DNA of 33,121 nt from Candidatus Blautia intestinigallinarum (GTDB lineage: Bacteria > Bacillota > Clostridia > Lachnospirales > Lachnospiraceae): NCBI GenBank assembly GCA_019112635.1, contig DXIX01000008.1:1-33121 (forward strand). The letters run 5' to 3'. Every line of letters begins with the position of its first letter. Position 1 is the stretch's first letter. The notes beneath the pieces are model-generated. The model had not been told where the DNA came from. It worked only from the letters and a program-made list of their open reading frames with translations, and did not search any database. The translations under genes were made by a program, and so were the position numbers. Positions 8,120 through 15,914 of this stretch are shown here, piece after piece.

Positions 8120-9013
8120 ATGGATATCAGCCTGGAATTGTACAAAGTCTTTTATTATGTGGCGGTCACCCTCAGTTTTTCCGAGGCGTCCAGACAGTTA
8201 TATATTTCCCAGTCCGCAGTCAGTCAATCCATCAAAACTCTGGAGCGAAAACTGGGACATGCACTCTTTATCCGAAGTACCAAGCAGGTACTGCTCACAG
8301 CTGAAGGAGAGATGCTTCTCTCCCACGTAGAACCGGCCATCCATCTGATTCAGAAAGGGGAATCCCTCCTTGAGGAGCGCACTTCCCTTCAGGGGCAGCT
8401 GCGCATCGGGGCCAGTGACACCATATGCCGGTACTTTCTCATTCCTTATCTCGAGAAGTTTCACCGGGAATATCCGGATGTCCGCATCCGTGTCACAAAT
8501 CAGACTTCCATCGGATGTGCAGATCTCCTGGAAAACGGTCAGGTGGATCTGATTGTGACCAATGCGCCAAATTCTTATTTGCACCCCCGATACCCCTCTT
8601 TCCCGATTTTTCAGTTTCAGGATTGTTTCGTGGCCAGTCCCACGGCATTTCCACTCCAGGAAAAGGTTCTGACCCTCCAGGAACTGACCGGTTATCCCAT
8701 TTTGATGCTTGGGCGCAGTACCACCAGTGAATACCTGCATAACCTTTTTTCCAGCCATCATCTCAAACTGATTCCCGAAGTGGAGTTAAGCAGTAATGAC
8801 CTGCTGATGGATCTTGCCAGAATCGGTCTGGGAATCGCCTTTGTGCCGGATTACATGCTAGCGAAGGAGATTTTTTTGTTTTCCCTGCAGATAAAAGAAA
8901 AGCTCCCGGCCCGCCAGCTGATGCTGACTTGCCAGGAGCTTCTGCCTCCAGCCGCTCAGAAATTCATGGAATATTTTCACTTGGAATCTTCGGATTCCAA
9001 AAAGAACTCATAG
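8120..9013 (+). CDS. LysR-family transcriptional regulator
   Basis: Regulator of 297 aa, the normal LysR length. Residues 1-60 form the winged helix-turn-helix (SFSEASRQLYISQSAVSQSIKTLE and the wing RSTKQVLLTAEGE). From about 90 on is the periplasmic-binding-protein-like effector domain (GQLRIGASDTICRYFLIPYL). TAAGGAGG precedes the ATG at normal spacing. It is divergent from purL, from which it is separated by 146 nt, and convergent with the serine hydrolase gene, which it overlaps by 37 nt at the 3' end. The effector and target are unknown. Position suggests it could act on itself or on purL, but purine genes are not usual LysR targets. Confidence 0.92.
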   Translation: MDISLELYKVFYYVAVTLSFSEASRQLYISQSAVSQSIKTLERKLGHALFIRSTKQVLLTAEGEMLLSHVEPAIHLIQKGESLLEERTSLQGQLRIGASDTICRYFLIPYLEKFHREYPDVRIRVTNQTSIGCADLLENGQVDLIVTNAPNSYLHPRYPSFPIFQFQDCFVASPTAFPLQEKVLTLQELTGYPILMLGRSTTSEYLHNLFSSHHLKLIPEVELSSNDLLMDLARIGLGIAFVPDYMLAKEIFLFSLQIKEKLPARQLMLTCQELLPPAAQKFMEYFHLESSDSKKNS

Positions 9014-9963
9014 ACTATGGAGGACAATTCCTGTATTCCCTGAATACCGGTATCTTCATCGGGCAGATTATAACTCATGATACAGAGAATATACGTTGTC
9101 TGCGGCGCATAGACAATGGCAATATCATGCTGGCAGGTATCTGTCTCTCCCGTTTTGTTTGCCACCTGGATTTCCTCCGGAATCCCGGCAGGAATCTTCC
9201 AGTCTGTCTGTTGCCCAAACAAAAGAGTCTGCATTTTCTCGGAGGCCTCCTCACTGACACATTTTCCCCGATAAATACGTTCCAGTAATTTTCCGCAGTC
9301 TTCCACACTGGTCACGTTGCTCTGGCCGTCTCCCATGGGCGCAGATGCCGACGGTGAGAGCGTATGGTGAACACCAGTATCGGAATACCCTTCCTCCTGA
9401 AGATATTGGTTCATCACCTGGCAGCCTGTGAGAAAGTCCCCGCCGCCCAACATCGTTACCAGATCATTATAAGCATCATTGTCACTGACCGTGATCATGG
9501 CCTCCAACAGTGCATTCAGCTGATCGTCTTCCTGCAGTATTCCCTTCTCTATCTGGTCATAGACCCCAGCCATGACAAAAGTCTTAATCAGACTGGCCGA
9601 AGCAGCCGATTCATTCGACAGTGAAAAGCTCTTCCCGCTTTTCAAATCTTTCACATAAATTTCCCAGTTTCCTGCATAACCATGAACAGAGCCTTCCAGC
9701 ATCTCCTTGAGTCTGCCAAGACTCTTCTTTTGTGTCTTTTCCATTTTCTGCTCTGCCTGCTCCTTCTGCACGGCTTCCTTCCGTTCCTTTTTCCGGTTCA
9801 GATTTTCCTGTAAACTTTCATATTCAGGTGCCTTATAAGTTCTATTCCCAATCCTCACCTCGCCGGAATCCAGTCTCTCATAAAGAGAGGAAGCGCCTGC
9901 GGGCGCCATATTTTCCAGAAGGCCGGCAGCCTGTACCTCCCAAGGGACGCACAGGCTGGCCAC
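8977..9963 (-). CDS. Secreted serine hydrolase, class A beta-lactamase fold
   Basis: Exported active-site serine protein of about 328 aa (from GTG at 9963). After a coiled, K/E-rich linker (about 45-80) comes a beta-lactamase-like domain with S124-x-x-K127, S160-D161-N162 and K270-T271-G272. The class A Glu of an ExxLN loop is not visible where expected (the region reads SDTGVHHTL), so it may be a PBP-like peptidase or esterase rather than a true beta-lactamase. The GTG start is doubtful: the upstream in-frame codons (KYRKLAGVFLTVASLCV then EVQA-A) form a classic signal peptide, open back to 10020, but hold no ATG, GTG or TTG. It lies 3' of the CooS-like gene with no clear terminator between. 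Confidence 0.8.
   Translation of the reverse strand: MASLCVPWEVQAAGLLENMAPAGASSLYERLDSGEVRIGNRTYKAPEYESLQENLNRKKERKEAVQKEQAEQKMEKTQKKSLGRLKEMLEGSVHGYAGNWEIYVKDLKSGKSFSLSNESAASASLIKTFVMAGVYDQIEKGILQEDDQLNALLEAMITVSDNDAYNDLVTMLGGGDFLTGCQVMNQYLQEEGYSDTGVHHTLSPSASAPMGDGQSNVTSVEDCGKLLERIYRGKCVSEEASEKMQTLLFGQQTDWKIPAGIPEEIQVANKTGETDTCQHDIAIVYAPQTTYILCIMSYNLPDEDTGIQGIQELSSIVYEFFLESEDSK
8981..9000. terminator. Shared hairpin in convergent gene ends
   Basis: Eight perfect base pairs, TTGGAATC (8981-8988) with GATTCCAA (8993-9000), enclose a TTCG tetraloop, a very stable RNA loop. The hairpin lies in the overlap of the LysR and serine hydrolase coding ends. Neither strand has a proper U-run after it, so this is at best an atypical bidirectional terminator. 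Confidence 0.4.
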
Positions 9964-10093
9964 TGTCAGAAATACGCCGGCCAGTTTTCTATATTTTCCA
10001 GTCGTATTCTCCGTTCTCCTTCACTCCGAAAAAATCCCAAAAATTTCAAAGATGCGATCTTCGTACTGCTCGCTTCTCTTTATAGGCATCTCC

Positions 10094-11977
10094 TTAAATA
10101 TTCAGGCCTTTGCGTTTCTCCTCAATAAGTTTCTCCAAAATATCTGCTGTCTCTTTCGCGTCAGGATTGATAATCACCTGTCCGCCGGTAAGTTCCTTCA
10201 TATCCTCTGTGAGTACTTTCGTCACCAGCTTGCTTCCTGTGACAAATGGCGGCAGTCCCAGGTGAAGCGGAAGACCCAGGGCAAGTCCGAAGCATCCATC
10301 TGCCAGTGCCTGCTCTTCCAGCCACTGTGCGGCAGATAACACCAGAGGCAGCTGCGGAAGATCCACACCAATTGCCTCGGCCAGCTCCGTAGCCACAATC
10401 TCAAGACGTCCGATTGCCAGACAAGGACCAAAATTCAACACCGGCGGAATGTTCAGTTTTTCACAGACCGCGCGCAGCTTTGGCCCTGCCAGCTTCGCAG
10501 CTTCCGGCTCCATCAGTCCGCAATTTTCAATTCCTCCTGAAGAACATCCGGCAGTCAGAACCAGAATATCCCTTGCAATCAGTTCTTTGGTCAGCTCCAC
10601 ACTCAGTACATCATGTCCTCCTGCAGTCAGATTGGAGCATCCCACAACTCCGGCAACTCCTTTGATGTCTCCGGATACAATCAAATCGATCAATGGCTTC
10701 CAGTTTCCGCCCAGGAAATCTTTCAAAGATACTTCACTGACACCTGTCAGCGTATGATCATTGCCATGCTCCGGAAACAGATTCATCGGCACATTGCCTC
10801 TTCTTGCTTTATATGCCTCAATAATCTCATCAATGATCTCCCAGCTCTGCTCTTCTCTCTTCTCGAACACAAACGGTTTCATCTGCGCATTGGCTTTTTT
10901 CGCCACATCATCCAGACAGATCTGCTTAATCATCAGCTCGTCGCAGATCGGCTCAATTCCAGGGAGAGTACAGTTAAACTCAGACAGAACCGCGTCAATA
11001 CCACCTGTCGCAAGCACTGCCTCGCTGGTATAATTGTTTCCGGCATGTCCCTCAAAGATATCTGTGTAATGGGCTCCCCGAAGCTGCAGATCCTGTCCTA
11101 CGCAGGTACATCCAACCAGTTTAAATCCTTTTGCCCCTGCTGCCTGTGCTTTTGCCACTGCCTCAGGGCTTCTGAGACGTTCCTGCAGGTCCACGAAAAT
11201 TGTATGCTGATGTCCTGTAATCATAATATTGATATAATCCGGATCTACCACACGAAGACCTACCGGTGCCATACGAAGCTCCGGTTCTCCCAGAAGTACA
11301 TCATTTAACAAATTCGTAAGTGTCAGACCATAAAGTCCTGTGGAAACACCCAATTTCAAACAGTCTGTCAACATATCAACAGGATCTGAATTCAAGTTTG
11401 TAGAACATTTCACGACACCATGGAAGACTTCACCCTTGGCGCCTCCCGGAAGAATTCCCAGCTCCTGCCATCTCTGAAAACGTGGAGCATACGCAAGTTT
11501 CTCCACCAGTTCCATCTTCTCATACTCCGGTTTATACAGATCATTCAAAACAGCTTTCGCGACTTTCTCTGCCTTCTCATATTTATCTTCTGCGGTGATT
11601 CCCAGTTTTTCCGCCAGATGATTCAGGGCCTTCTCCCCTTTGATCTCACCTTTGGACTGGGCTGTCTTCAACACATTCAGCGCAGTATTCTCTACAATAT
11701 GAATATAACATCCGGAACCGGCAGCCACTGCACGCAAAAAGTTTCTTGCAACAATCACATCTGCTGTGGCACCGCAGATTCCTTTTGGAGCCTTCGGCGT
11801 GATACGGCACGGCCCGTTGGAACACAGACGACAGCACACACCCTGAAGACCGAATCCACATTTCGTACTCTGGCTGGCAACTCTGTGATGAGACGTCTCC
11901 ATCGGAAGTTTTGAAATATATCCCTCCAGCGGTTTGTCAGCACTCTTGCATGTTGAACATCCGTAACATTCGTTCAT
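10094..11977 (-). CDS. cooS: CooS-like anaerobic CO dehydrogenase catalytic subunit (divergent)
   Basis: Cytoplasmic Fe-S protein of 627 aa, normal length for a Ni-Fe CO dehydrogenase. The N-terminal cluster ligands fit well: C40 and C48 (D-cluster), then C49, C52, C57 and C68 (B-cluster). C-cluster candidates are H256, C290/C292, C336, C447, C478 and C519. An extra CxxCxxC lies at residues 4-10. However, the proton-path histidines after H93 are missing (HIVENTA), and the usual SEKA lysine near the C-terminus is Gln (EEQA, about residue 556). No acetyl-CoA synthase, CooC or CooF gene is nearby. CO oxidation is therefore uncertain. AAGGAGG precedes the ATG, with its own strong promoter. Confidence 0.88.
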   Translation of the reverse strand: MNECYGCSTCKSADKPLEGYISKLPMETSHHRVASQSTKCGFGLQGVCCRLCSNGPCRITPKAPKGICGATADVIVARNFLRAVAAGSGCYIHIVENTALNVLKTAQSKGEIKGEKALNHLAEKLGITAEDKYEKAEKVAKAVLNDLYKPEYEKMELVEKLAYAPRFQRWQELGILPGGAKGEVFHGVVKCSTNLNSDPVDMLTDCLKLGVSTGLYGLTLTNLLNDVLLGEPELRMAPVGLRVVDPDYINIMITGHQHTIFVDLQERLRSPEAVAKAQAAGAKGFKLVGCTCVGQDLQLRGAHYTDIFEGHAGNNYTSEAVLATGGIDAVLSEFNCTLPGIEPICDELMIKQICLDDVAKKANAQMKPFVFEKREEQSWEIIDEIIEAYKARRGNVPMNLFPEHGNDHTLTGVSEVSLKDFLGGNWKPLIDLIVSGDIKGVAGVVGCSNLTAGGHDVLSVELTKELIARDILVLTAGCSSGGIENCGLMEPEAAKLAGPKLRAVCEKLNIPPVLNFGPCLAIGRLEIVATELAEAIGVDLPQLPLVLSAAQWLEEQALADGCFGLALGLPLHLGLPPFVTGSKLVTKVLTEDMKELTGGQVIINPDAKETADILEKLIEEKRKGLNI

Positions 11978-12028
11978 TTTAAAAAATCCTCCTTGGTAAT
12001 TAAAATTCTACATTCCCCAGTTGACAAA

Positions 12029-12057
12029 ATTATAACAATACGGATTATTTCAGTCAA
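12029..12057 (-). promoter_or_regulatory. Promoter of the CooS-like gene
   Basis: On the minus strand TTGACT (12057-12052) and TATAAT (12034-12029) are separated by 17 nt, about 50 nt before the ATG. The -35 box overlaps the end of the helicase gene. This near-consensus promoter shows the gene is transcribed independently of the helicase. Confidence 0.75.
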
Positions 12058-14414
12058 GTATTATCTGTCAATCTTTTCCTCCAAAATTCCTGCAACTGGG
12101 CCTCAATATGCAAAAGACTGCTTTTTCGATAATCGCTCCACTCCCATGGAAAAAGCTGAAGATTCTCCTGCTGACAAAACCTTTCATCCAAAAGGAGAAT
12201 CACTCCTTCATCCTCCTGCGTCCGAATCACTCTTCCCGCTGCCTGGAGTACTTTATTCATTCCCGGGAACCGATAAGCATAGTCAAATCCTCTTTCCCCT
12301 TGCTGATCATAAAATTCCCGTAAAATTTCTCTTTGTATTCCCACCTGAGGCAGGCCGGTGCCCACAATCACAGCCCCGATCAGCCTCTCCCCCAGCAGGT
12401 CGATCCCCTCCGCAAAAATGCCGCCCATTACACAGAATCCAACCAAAGTTTTCTTCTGTTTTTTAAATTTTCCCAGAAATTCTTCCCGTTCCTGTTCTGT
12501 CATGGACACTGTCTGGCAGATACTGTCAATATGAGGCATGGAAAATTCCTGCTCATAAACCTGGTAGACATCCCGCAAAAGCTGATGGGAAGGGAAAAAA
12601 ACCATATAATTTCCCGGATGCACATTCGTCATCCTCGCAATGTATTCCGCAATCTTTCGATATTCCGTGTAGCCTCTTCTAGTGTATTTACTGCTCACGT
12701 CTGTCCCCACCAAAAGACAGCGTTTTTCTCTGGAAAAAGGAGACTGCGCACAGATTGCATAATCATCTTCGTGAGTGCTGAACAGATGCCGGTAATAGTG
12801 CAGCGGAAGCAGTGTCGCTGAAAAGAACACGGCACAGGTTCCCCTCTCCAGACAAGTCTCCAGATTCTTCGCCGGGTTCACACAGAAAAGACGAAACCAG
12901 AATTTTCCCTCCTCCTTTTGTGTGTAAATCCGATAATTTTCATCCAGCAGGTCACAAATGTTTAGAAAATCCCGGATCTGAAAATAAAACTCCAGAACTT
13001 TTTTTCCCACTTCAGGGTTCGGCGGTTCCTCCAGAAAACTTTCCATCTCTTCCATCAGCCCCATCAGAATCACCGGCAGGCCCCCTACGCTTTCCAATAC
13101 CTGATACTCCTCACACTCATGTCTCAGCCCCAGCAGATACCGGTTTATACGTTCCAAATTTCTTTCCAGTTTTTTGCTGTAGGGTTTCAGCAGTTTTTTC
13201 ATGTTCAATACGTCCTCTTTGCACAGGGATGCACTGTACATCTGTCTTCCCCTATCCACAAGATTATGGGCCTCGTCAATGAGAAAGATATAATTCCCCT
13301 GCGTCCCCTCGGCAAAAAAACGTTTCAGGTACACATTGGGATCAAACACATAGTTATAATCGCAGATTACCCCGTCCGTCCAGACTGCGAGATCCAGACA
13401 TAGCTCAAACGGGCACACCTGCCTCTTCTGTGCCTGTTCCAGAATCTCCTGCCTGGAATAAATATCTTTCTTGATCCATAATTCATAGACCGCATCGTTG
13501 ATCCTGTCAAAATGTCCTTTGGCATAAGGGCATTCCTGGGGGTTGCACTCCATCGTTTCACACAGACACAGCTTTTCTTTCGCCGTGATGGTAATCACTT
13601 TAAACTGGAGTCCCTCTTTTCTCAAAATCTGAAAAGCTTCTTCCGCCACAGTTCTTGTGACCGTTTTTGCTGTCAGATAGAAAATTTTCTCTGCCAGCCC
13701 CTCCCCCACAGCCCGCACGGAGGGATAAATCGTGGACATGGTTTTTCCAACCCCTGTGGGTGCCTGGACAAACAACTGTTTTTTCTGAGATATAACGTGA
13801 TAAACGCCCGCGACAATCTCCCGCTGCCCTTTGCGATAAGGAAAAGGAAACTCCAATCCCTCCATAGAGTCATTTCTCTCTTTCTTCCACTGCATCTGAT
13901 AGGAAACCCATTTGTGATACTGATCCAAAAGATTCCGATACCACTCTTCCAACTCTTCCCTTGTATAGGTACGGCAGAATCTGCGTATCTCCTCCGTTTC
14001 CAGATTGCAGTAGGTCATCTGTACCTGCATAATCTTCTCATCCCGATCCCTGGCATACATATAAGCATAGCACTTTGCCTGTGCCTCATGAACCGTCAAA
14101 GGTTCCTCCAGAAATTTCAGATCCCTGTATACCCCTTTGATCTCATCGATGGCCGACATTCCATCTTTTCTGAAGATACCATCCGCACGTCCCTCCACCA
14201 ATATTGAGCAATCCTCGTAAAAGCTTTCATATTTTAGGGAAACTTCTGCCTGATACGTGACATCCATCTGCTTTTGAATTTTTCGGTGTATTTTGCTTCC
14301 TTTCAGCATGGCTTCCCGATCCTGTGCCACACTTCTTCGATTGTCCAAATCACCGCTTCTCAGTATAAATTCCACCAGATTTCTCACCGAAATCCGAACA
14401 CATGGAAGTTCCAT
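12054..14414 (-). CDS. PD-(D/E)XK nuclease fused to Rad3/DinG-type Fe-S helicase
   Basis: DNA repair-type enzyme of 786 aa. Residues 1-130 form a Cas4/RecB-like nuclease with H43, D78 (EGRADG), E91-I-K93 and a QAKCYAY motif. Residues 190-780 form a superfamily 2 XPD/DinG helicase: YRKGQ motif, Walker A at 218-225 (APTGVGKT), DEAH at 380-383, and a cysteine-rich insert (C283, C285, C290, C295, with C334 and C339) that probably holds a 4Fe-4S cluster. Motif VI is seen in QAAGRVIRTQED. GGAGGGAG precedes the ATG. All catalytic residues look intact. It probably unwinds and cuts branched or damaged DNA; the exact substrate is unknown. It stands alone. Confidence 0.87.
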   Translation of the reverse strand: MELPCVRISVRNLVEFILRSGDLDNRRSVAQDREAMLKGSKIHRKIQKQMDVTYQAEVSLKYESFYEDCSILVEGRADGIFRKDGMSAIDEIKGVYRDLKFLEEPLTVHEAQAKCYAYMYARDRDEKIMQVQMTYCNLETEEIRRFCRTYTREELEEWYRNLLDQYHKWVSYQMQWKKERNDSMEGLEFPFPYRKGQREIVAGVYHVISQKKQLFVQAPTGVGKTMSTIYPSVRAVGEGLAEKIFYLTAKTVTRTVAEEAFQILRKEGLQFKVITITAKEKLCLCETMECNPQECPYAKGHFDRINDAVYELWIKKDIYSRQEILEQAQKRQVCPFELCLDLAVWTDGVICDYNYVFDPNVYLKRFFAEGTQGNYIFLIDEAHNLVDRGRQMYSASLCKEDVLNMKKLLKPYSKKLERNLERINRYLLGLRHECEEYQVLESVGGLPVILMGLMEEMESFLEEPPNPEVGKKVLEFYFQIRDFLNICDLLDENYRIYTQKEEGKFWFRLFCVNPAKNLETCLERGTCAVFFSATLLPLHYYRHLFSTHEDDYAICAQSPFSREKRCLLVGTDVSSKYTRRGYTEYRKIAEYIARMTNVHPGNYMVFFPSHQLLRDVYQVYEQEFSMPHIDSICQTVSMTEQEREEFLGKFKKQKKTLVGFCVMGGIFAEGIDLLGERLIGAVIVGTGLPQVGIQREILREFYDQQGERGFDYAYRFPGMNKVLQAAGRVIRTQEDEGVILLLDERFCQQENLQLFPWEWSDYRKSSLLHIEAQLQEFWRKRLTDNT

Positions 14415-14445
14415 CGTTTTTGTCTCCCTCCGCTTTTTTCTCTCT

Positions 14446-14451
14446 ATTATA
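14446..14451 (-). promoter_or_regulatory. -10 box of the helicase gene
   Basis: A perfect TATAAT on the minus strand lies 32 nt before the helicase ATG and 4 nt after the hairpin at 14456-14495. The -35 region falls inside the hairpin and is a poor match, so expression may be weak or dependent on read-through from upstream. Confidence 0.45.
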
Positions 14452-14455
14452 CCAT

Positions 14456-14495
14456 AAAAGGGAGTTCCCAGCTCATCCTTTGGGAACTCCCTTTT
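14456..14495 (-). terminator. Terminator of the HPr-like gene
   Basis: A perfect 15-bp stem, AAAAGGGAGTTCCCA (14456-14470) with its complement at 14481-14495, and a 10-nt loop. It lies 24 nt after the HPr-like stop codon. The T-run is short (TTTT, within the stem), and the helicase -10 box follows at once. Confidence 0.75.
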
Positions 14496-14519
14496 ATCTT
14501 CTTTATGTTTTTCCGAACT

Positions 14520-14744
14520 TTAAGCCACTGCGTACTTCTGAATACTGTTTATGAACTGGGAATCTTCCCCATAGCATTTCACAGTCAGCACGCGGCTTAG
14601 ATCCATGCTTAAGATACCGAGAATTGATTTTGCATCAATAATTACTCGATTGTAAGAGATATCAATGTCATAATCACACTTGCTTGCAGCCCTCACAAAG
14701 TCCAACACATCTTCTCTTGATAATTTAATCTGACGCTCCATCAT
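14520..14744 (-). CDS. HPr-like protein lacking the catalytic histidine (Crh-like)
   Basis: Small protein of 74 aa, close to HPr length. The C-terminal half matches HPr well (RVIIDAKSILGILSMDLS), with a Ser at the place of the regulatory Ser46 of Firmicute HPr. The N-terminal region where HPr has His15 in a GLHARP loop instead reads KLSREDVLDFVRAASKCD, without histidine. It therefore cannot act as a PTS phosphocarrier in the usual way, but could be phosphorylated on Ser like Bacillus Crh, or simply reuse the fold. The start at 14744 follows AAGGAGGAG. A longer open frame upstream is leader sequence. It is monocistronic, with its own promoter and terminator. No PTS gene is nearby. Confidence 0.8.
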   Translation of the reverse strand: MMERQIKLSREDVLDFVRAASKCDYDIDISYNRVIIDAKSILGILSMDLSRVLTVKCYGEDSQFINSIQKYAVA

Positions 14745-14774
14745 AATGAACTCCTCCTTCATTAACCGTTTACA

Positions 14775-14796
14775 TTGTCCATATATTAGTGGACAA
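14775..14796 (-). promoter_or_regulatory. Leader hairpin of the HPr-like gene
   Basis: TTGTCCA (14775-14781) pairs perfectly with TGGACAA (14790-14796) around an 8-nt loop, about 30 nt before the start codon and between promoter and ribosome site. It could affect mRNA stability or be a protein-binding dyad. Confidence 0.35.
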
Positions 14797-14844
14797 ATAC
14801 GCTGAAACTTGTTCATTAATTTCCTTTTCTTCATTTCAAACGCT

Positions 14845-14872
14845 ATTTTACCCAGATTTTTCCAATTGTCAA
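14845..14872 (-). promoter_or_regulatory. Promoter of the HPr-like gene
   Basis: On the minus strand TTGACA (14872-14867, perfect) and TAAAAT (14850-14845) are separated by 16 nt. It gives a leader of about 95 nt. The DNA from here to 14968 is AT-rich and shows no gene. Confidence 0.65.
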
Positions 14873-14968
14873 GATGTTTCAAACTTTGTTAACATAATTT
14901 GTAAATTTCTCCAAAGATTGAATTTTCTTTCACGTTCTTTAGGGAAATTTACATAATGTTCTTTCCAG

Positions 14969-15012
14969 CAAAAACAGCTGTCCTGTGTATTCTTACACAA
15001 GAACAGCTGTTC
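14969..15012 (-). terminator. Terminator of the mrp-csoR unit
   Basis: AACAGCTGT pairs with ACAGCTGTT across a second short stem (GTGT/ACAC), followed on the minus strand by TTTTTG. It lies about 45 nt after the mrp stop codon. Confidence 0.75.
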
Positions 15013-15056
15013 TGTATTCTGCATACAAAATATAATATTCCGGATTTTGAAGCTTA

Positions 15057-15893
15057 TCAGTCTATTTTCGGGATTACTTCCATCGCTTTCTCTATATATG
15101 GATTGTCAATCTCGTGGAAGATTCCATGATCTGCCTTCTGTGCCAGCTCCATATCGATCGGCATCTTGCCCAGAACCGGAACCTGAATTTCCTCAGCGAT
15201 TTCTTCAATATGACTCTCGCCAAAGACTTTGATCTCTTTTCCACAGTCCGGACACTTCACATAGCTGTAGTTTTCAACCAGCCCAAGTACCGGCACATGC
15301 ATCATCTCGGCCATGTTGTAAGCTTTTTTCACAATCATATGCACCAGATCCTGTGGTGAAGAGACAATCACAACGCCGTCAATCGGAAGTGACTGGAATG
15401 CTGTCAGCGGCACATCTCCAGTTCCCGGAGGCATATCCACCAGCAGATAGTCCACCTCTCCCCAGATTACATCTGTCCAGAACTGTTTTACTGTATTTGC
15501 CAGAACCGGACCTCTCCAGATTACCGGTGTCTCCTCAGTAGGCAGAAGCAGGTTGATAGACATCACTTTAATACCATTCCCGGCAAGCATCGGGTAAATT
15601 CCATTGTCATCTGCTTTTGCAGCACCCTTGATTCCATACATCTTAGGAATGGACGGTCCTGTGATATCTGCGTCCAGGATACCTACTTTGTATCCTTTCG
15701 CCGCCAGCTTGTTTGCCAGAGACGCTGTCACAAATGATTTTCCGACGCCTCCTTTTCCGCTGATCACACCGATCACTTTCTTCACATCTGAGAGTTCATT
15801 GACTGCAACCTGAAAACTCTGAGGCTTTTTTGCCTGTGAACATCCGGCACAGTCTTCCTTTGTACATGTTGTACTGTTGCATTCCTTTGCCAT
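15057..15893 (-). CDS. Mrp/NBP35-family Fe-S carrier ATPase
   Basis: P-loop ATPase of 278 aa that in its family carries or inserts Fe-S clusters (ApbC/Mrp/Nbp35). The deviant Walker A (GKGGVGKS, 46-53), the DADITGPSIP switch I, and the MPPGTGD motif (154-160) are present. C214-P-D-C217 is the family's bridging cluster CxxC. The N-terminus adds four cysteines (C5, C10, C15, C18), a ferredoxin-like extension as in Nbp35 rather than short Mrp. CAGGAG precedes the ATG. It starts 21 nt after the metal-sensor gene, so the two are cotranscribed. It probably serves Fe-S or other metal-site maturation. Confidence 0.9.
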   Translation of the reverse strand: MAKECNSTTCTKEDCAGCSQAKKPQSFQVAVNELSDVKKVIGVISGKGGVGKSFVTASLANKLAAKGYKVGILDADITGPSIPKMYGIKGAAKADDNGIYPMLAGNGIKVMSINLLLPTEETPVIWRGPVLANTVKQFWTDVIWGEVDYLLVDMPPGTGDVPLTAFQSLPIDGVVIVSSPQDLVHMIVKKAYNMAEMMHVPVLGLVENYSYVKCPDCGKEIKVFGESHIEEIAEEIQVPVLGKMPIDMELAQKADHGIFHEIDNPYIEKAMEVIPKID

Positions 15894-15914
15894 AATACCT
15901 CGTCTCCTGTTTCT

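Noticed and set aside
10021..10089. 22-codon ORF (MPIKRSEQYEDR and on) after the CooS-like gene
   Set aside because: GGAG touches its ATG, so it has no workable ribosome site. It is kept only as context for the serine hydrolase start problem, since it is in the same frame.
12021..12050. Plus-strand TTGACA at 12021 as a promoter
   Set aside because: No -10 box at proper spacing and no plus-strand gene follows; the minus-strand promoter explains the region.
14745..14882. N-terminal extension of the HPr-like protein (MKHLDNWKNLGK and on)
   Set aside because: The first ATG overlaps the promoter elements, the extension has no HPr homology, and the internal ATG has an ideal AAGGAGGAG.
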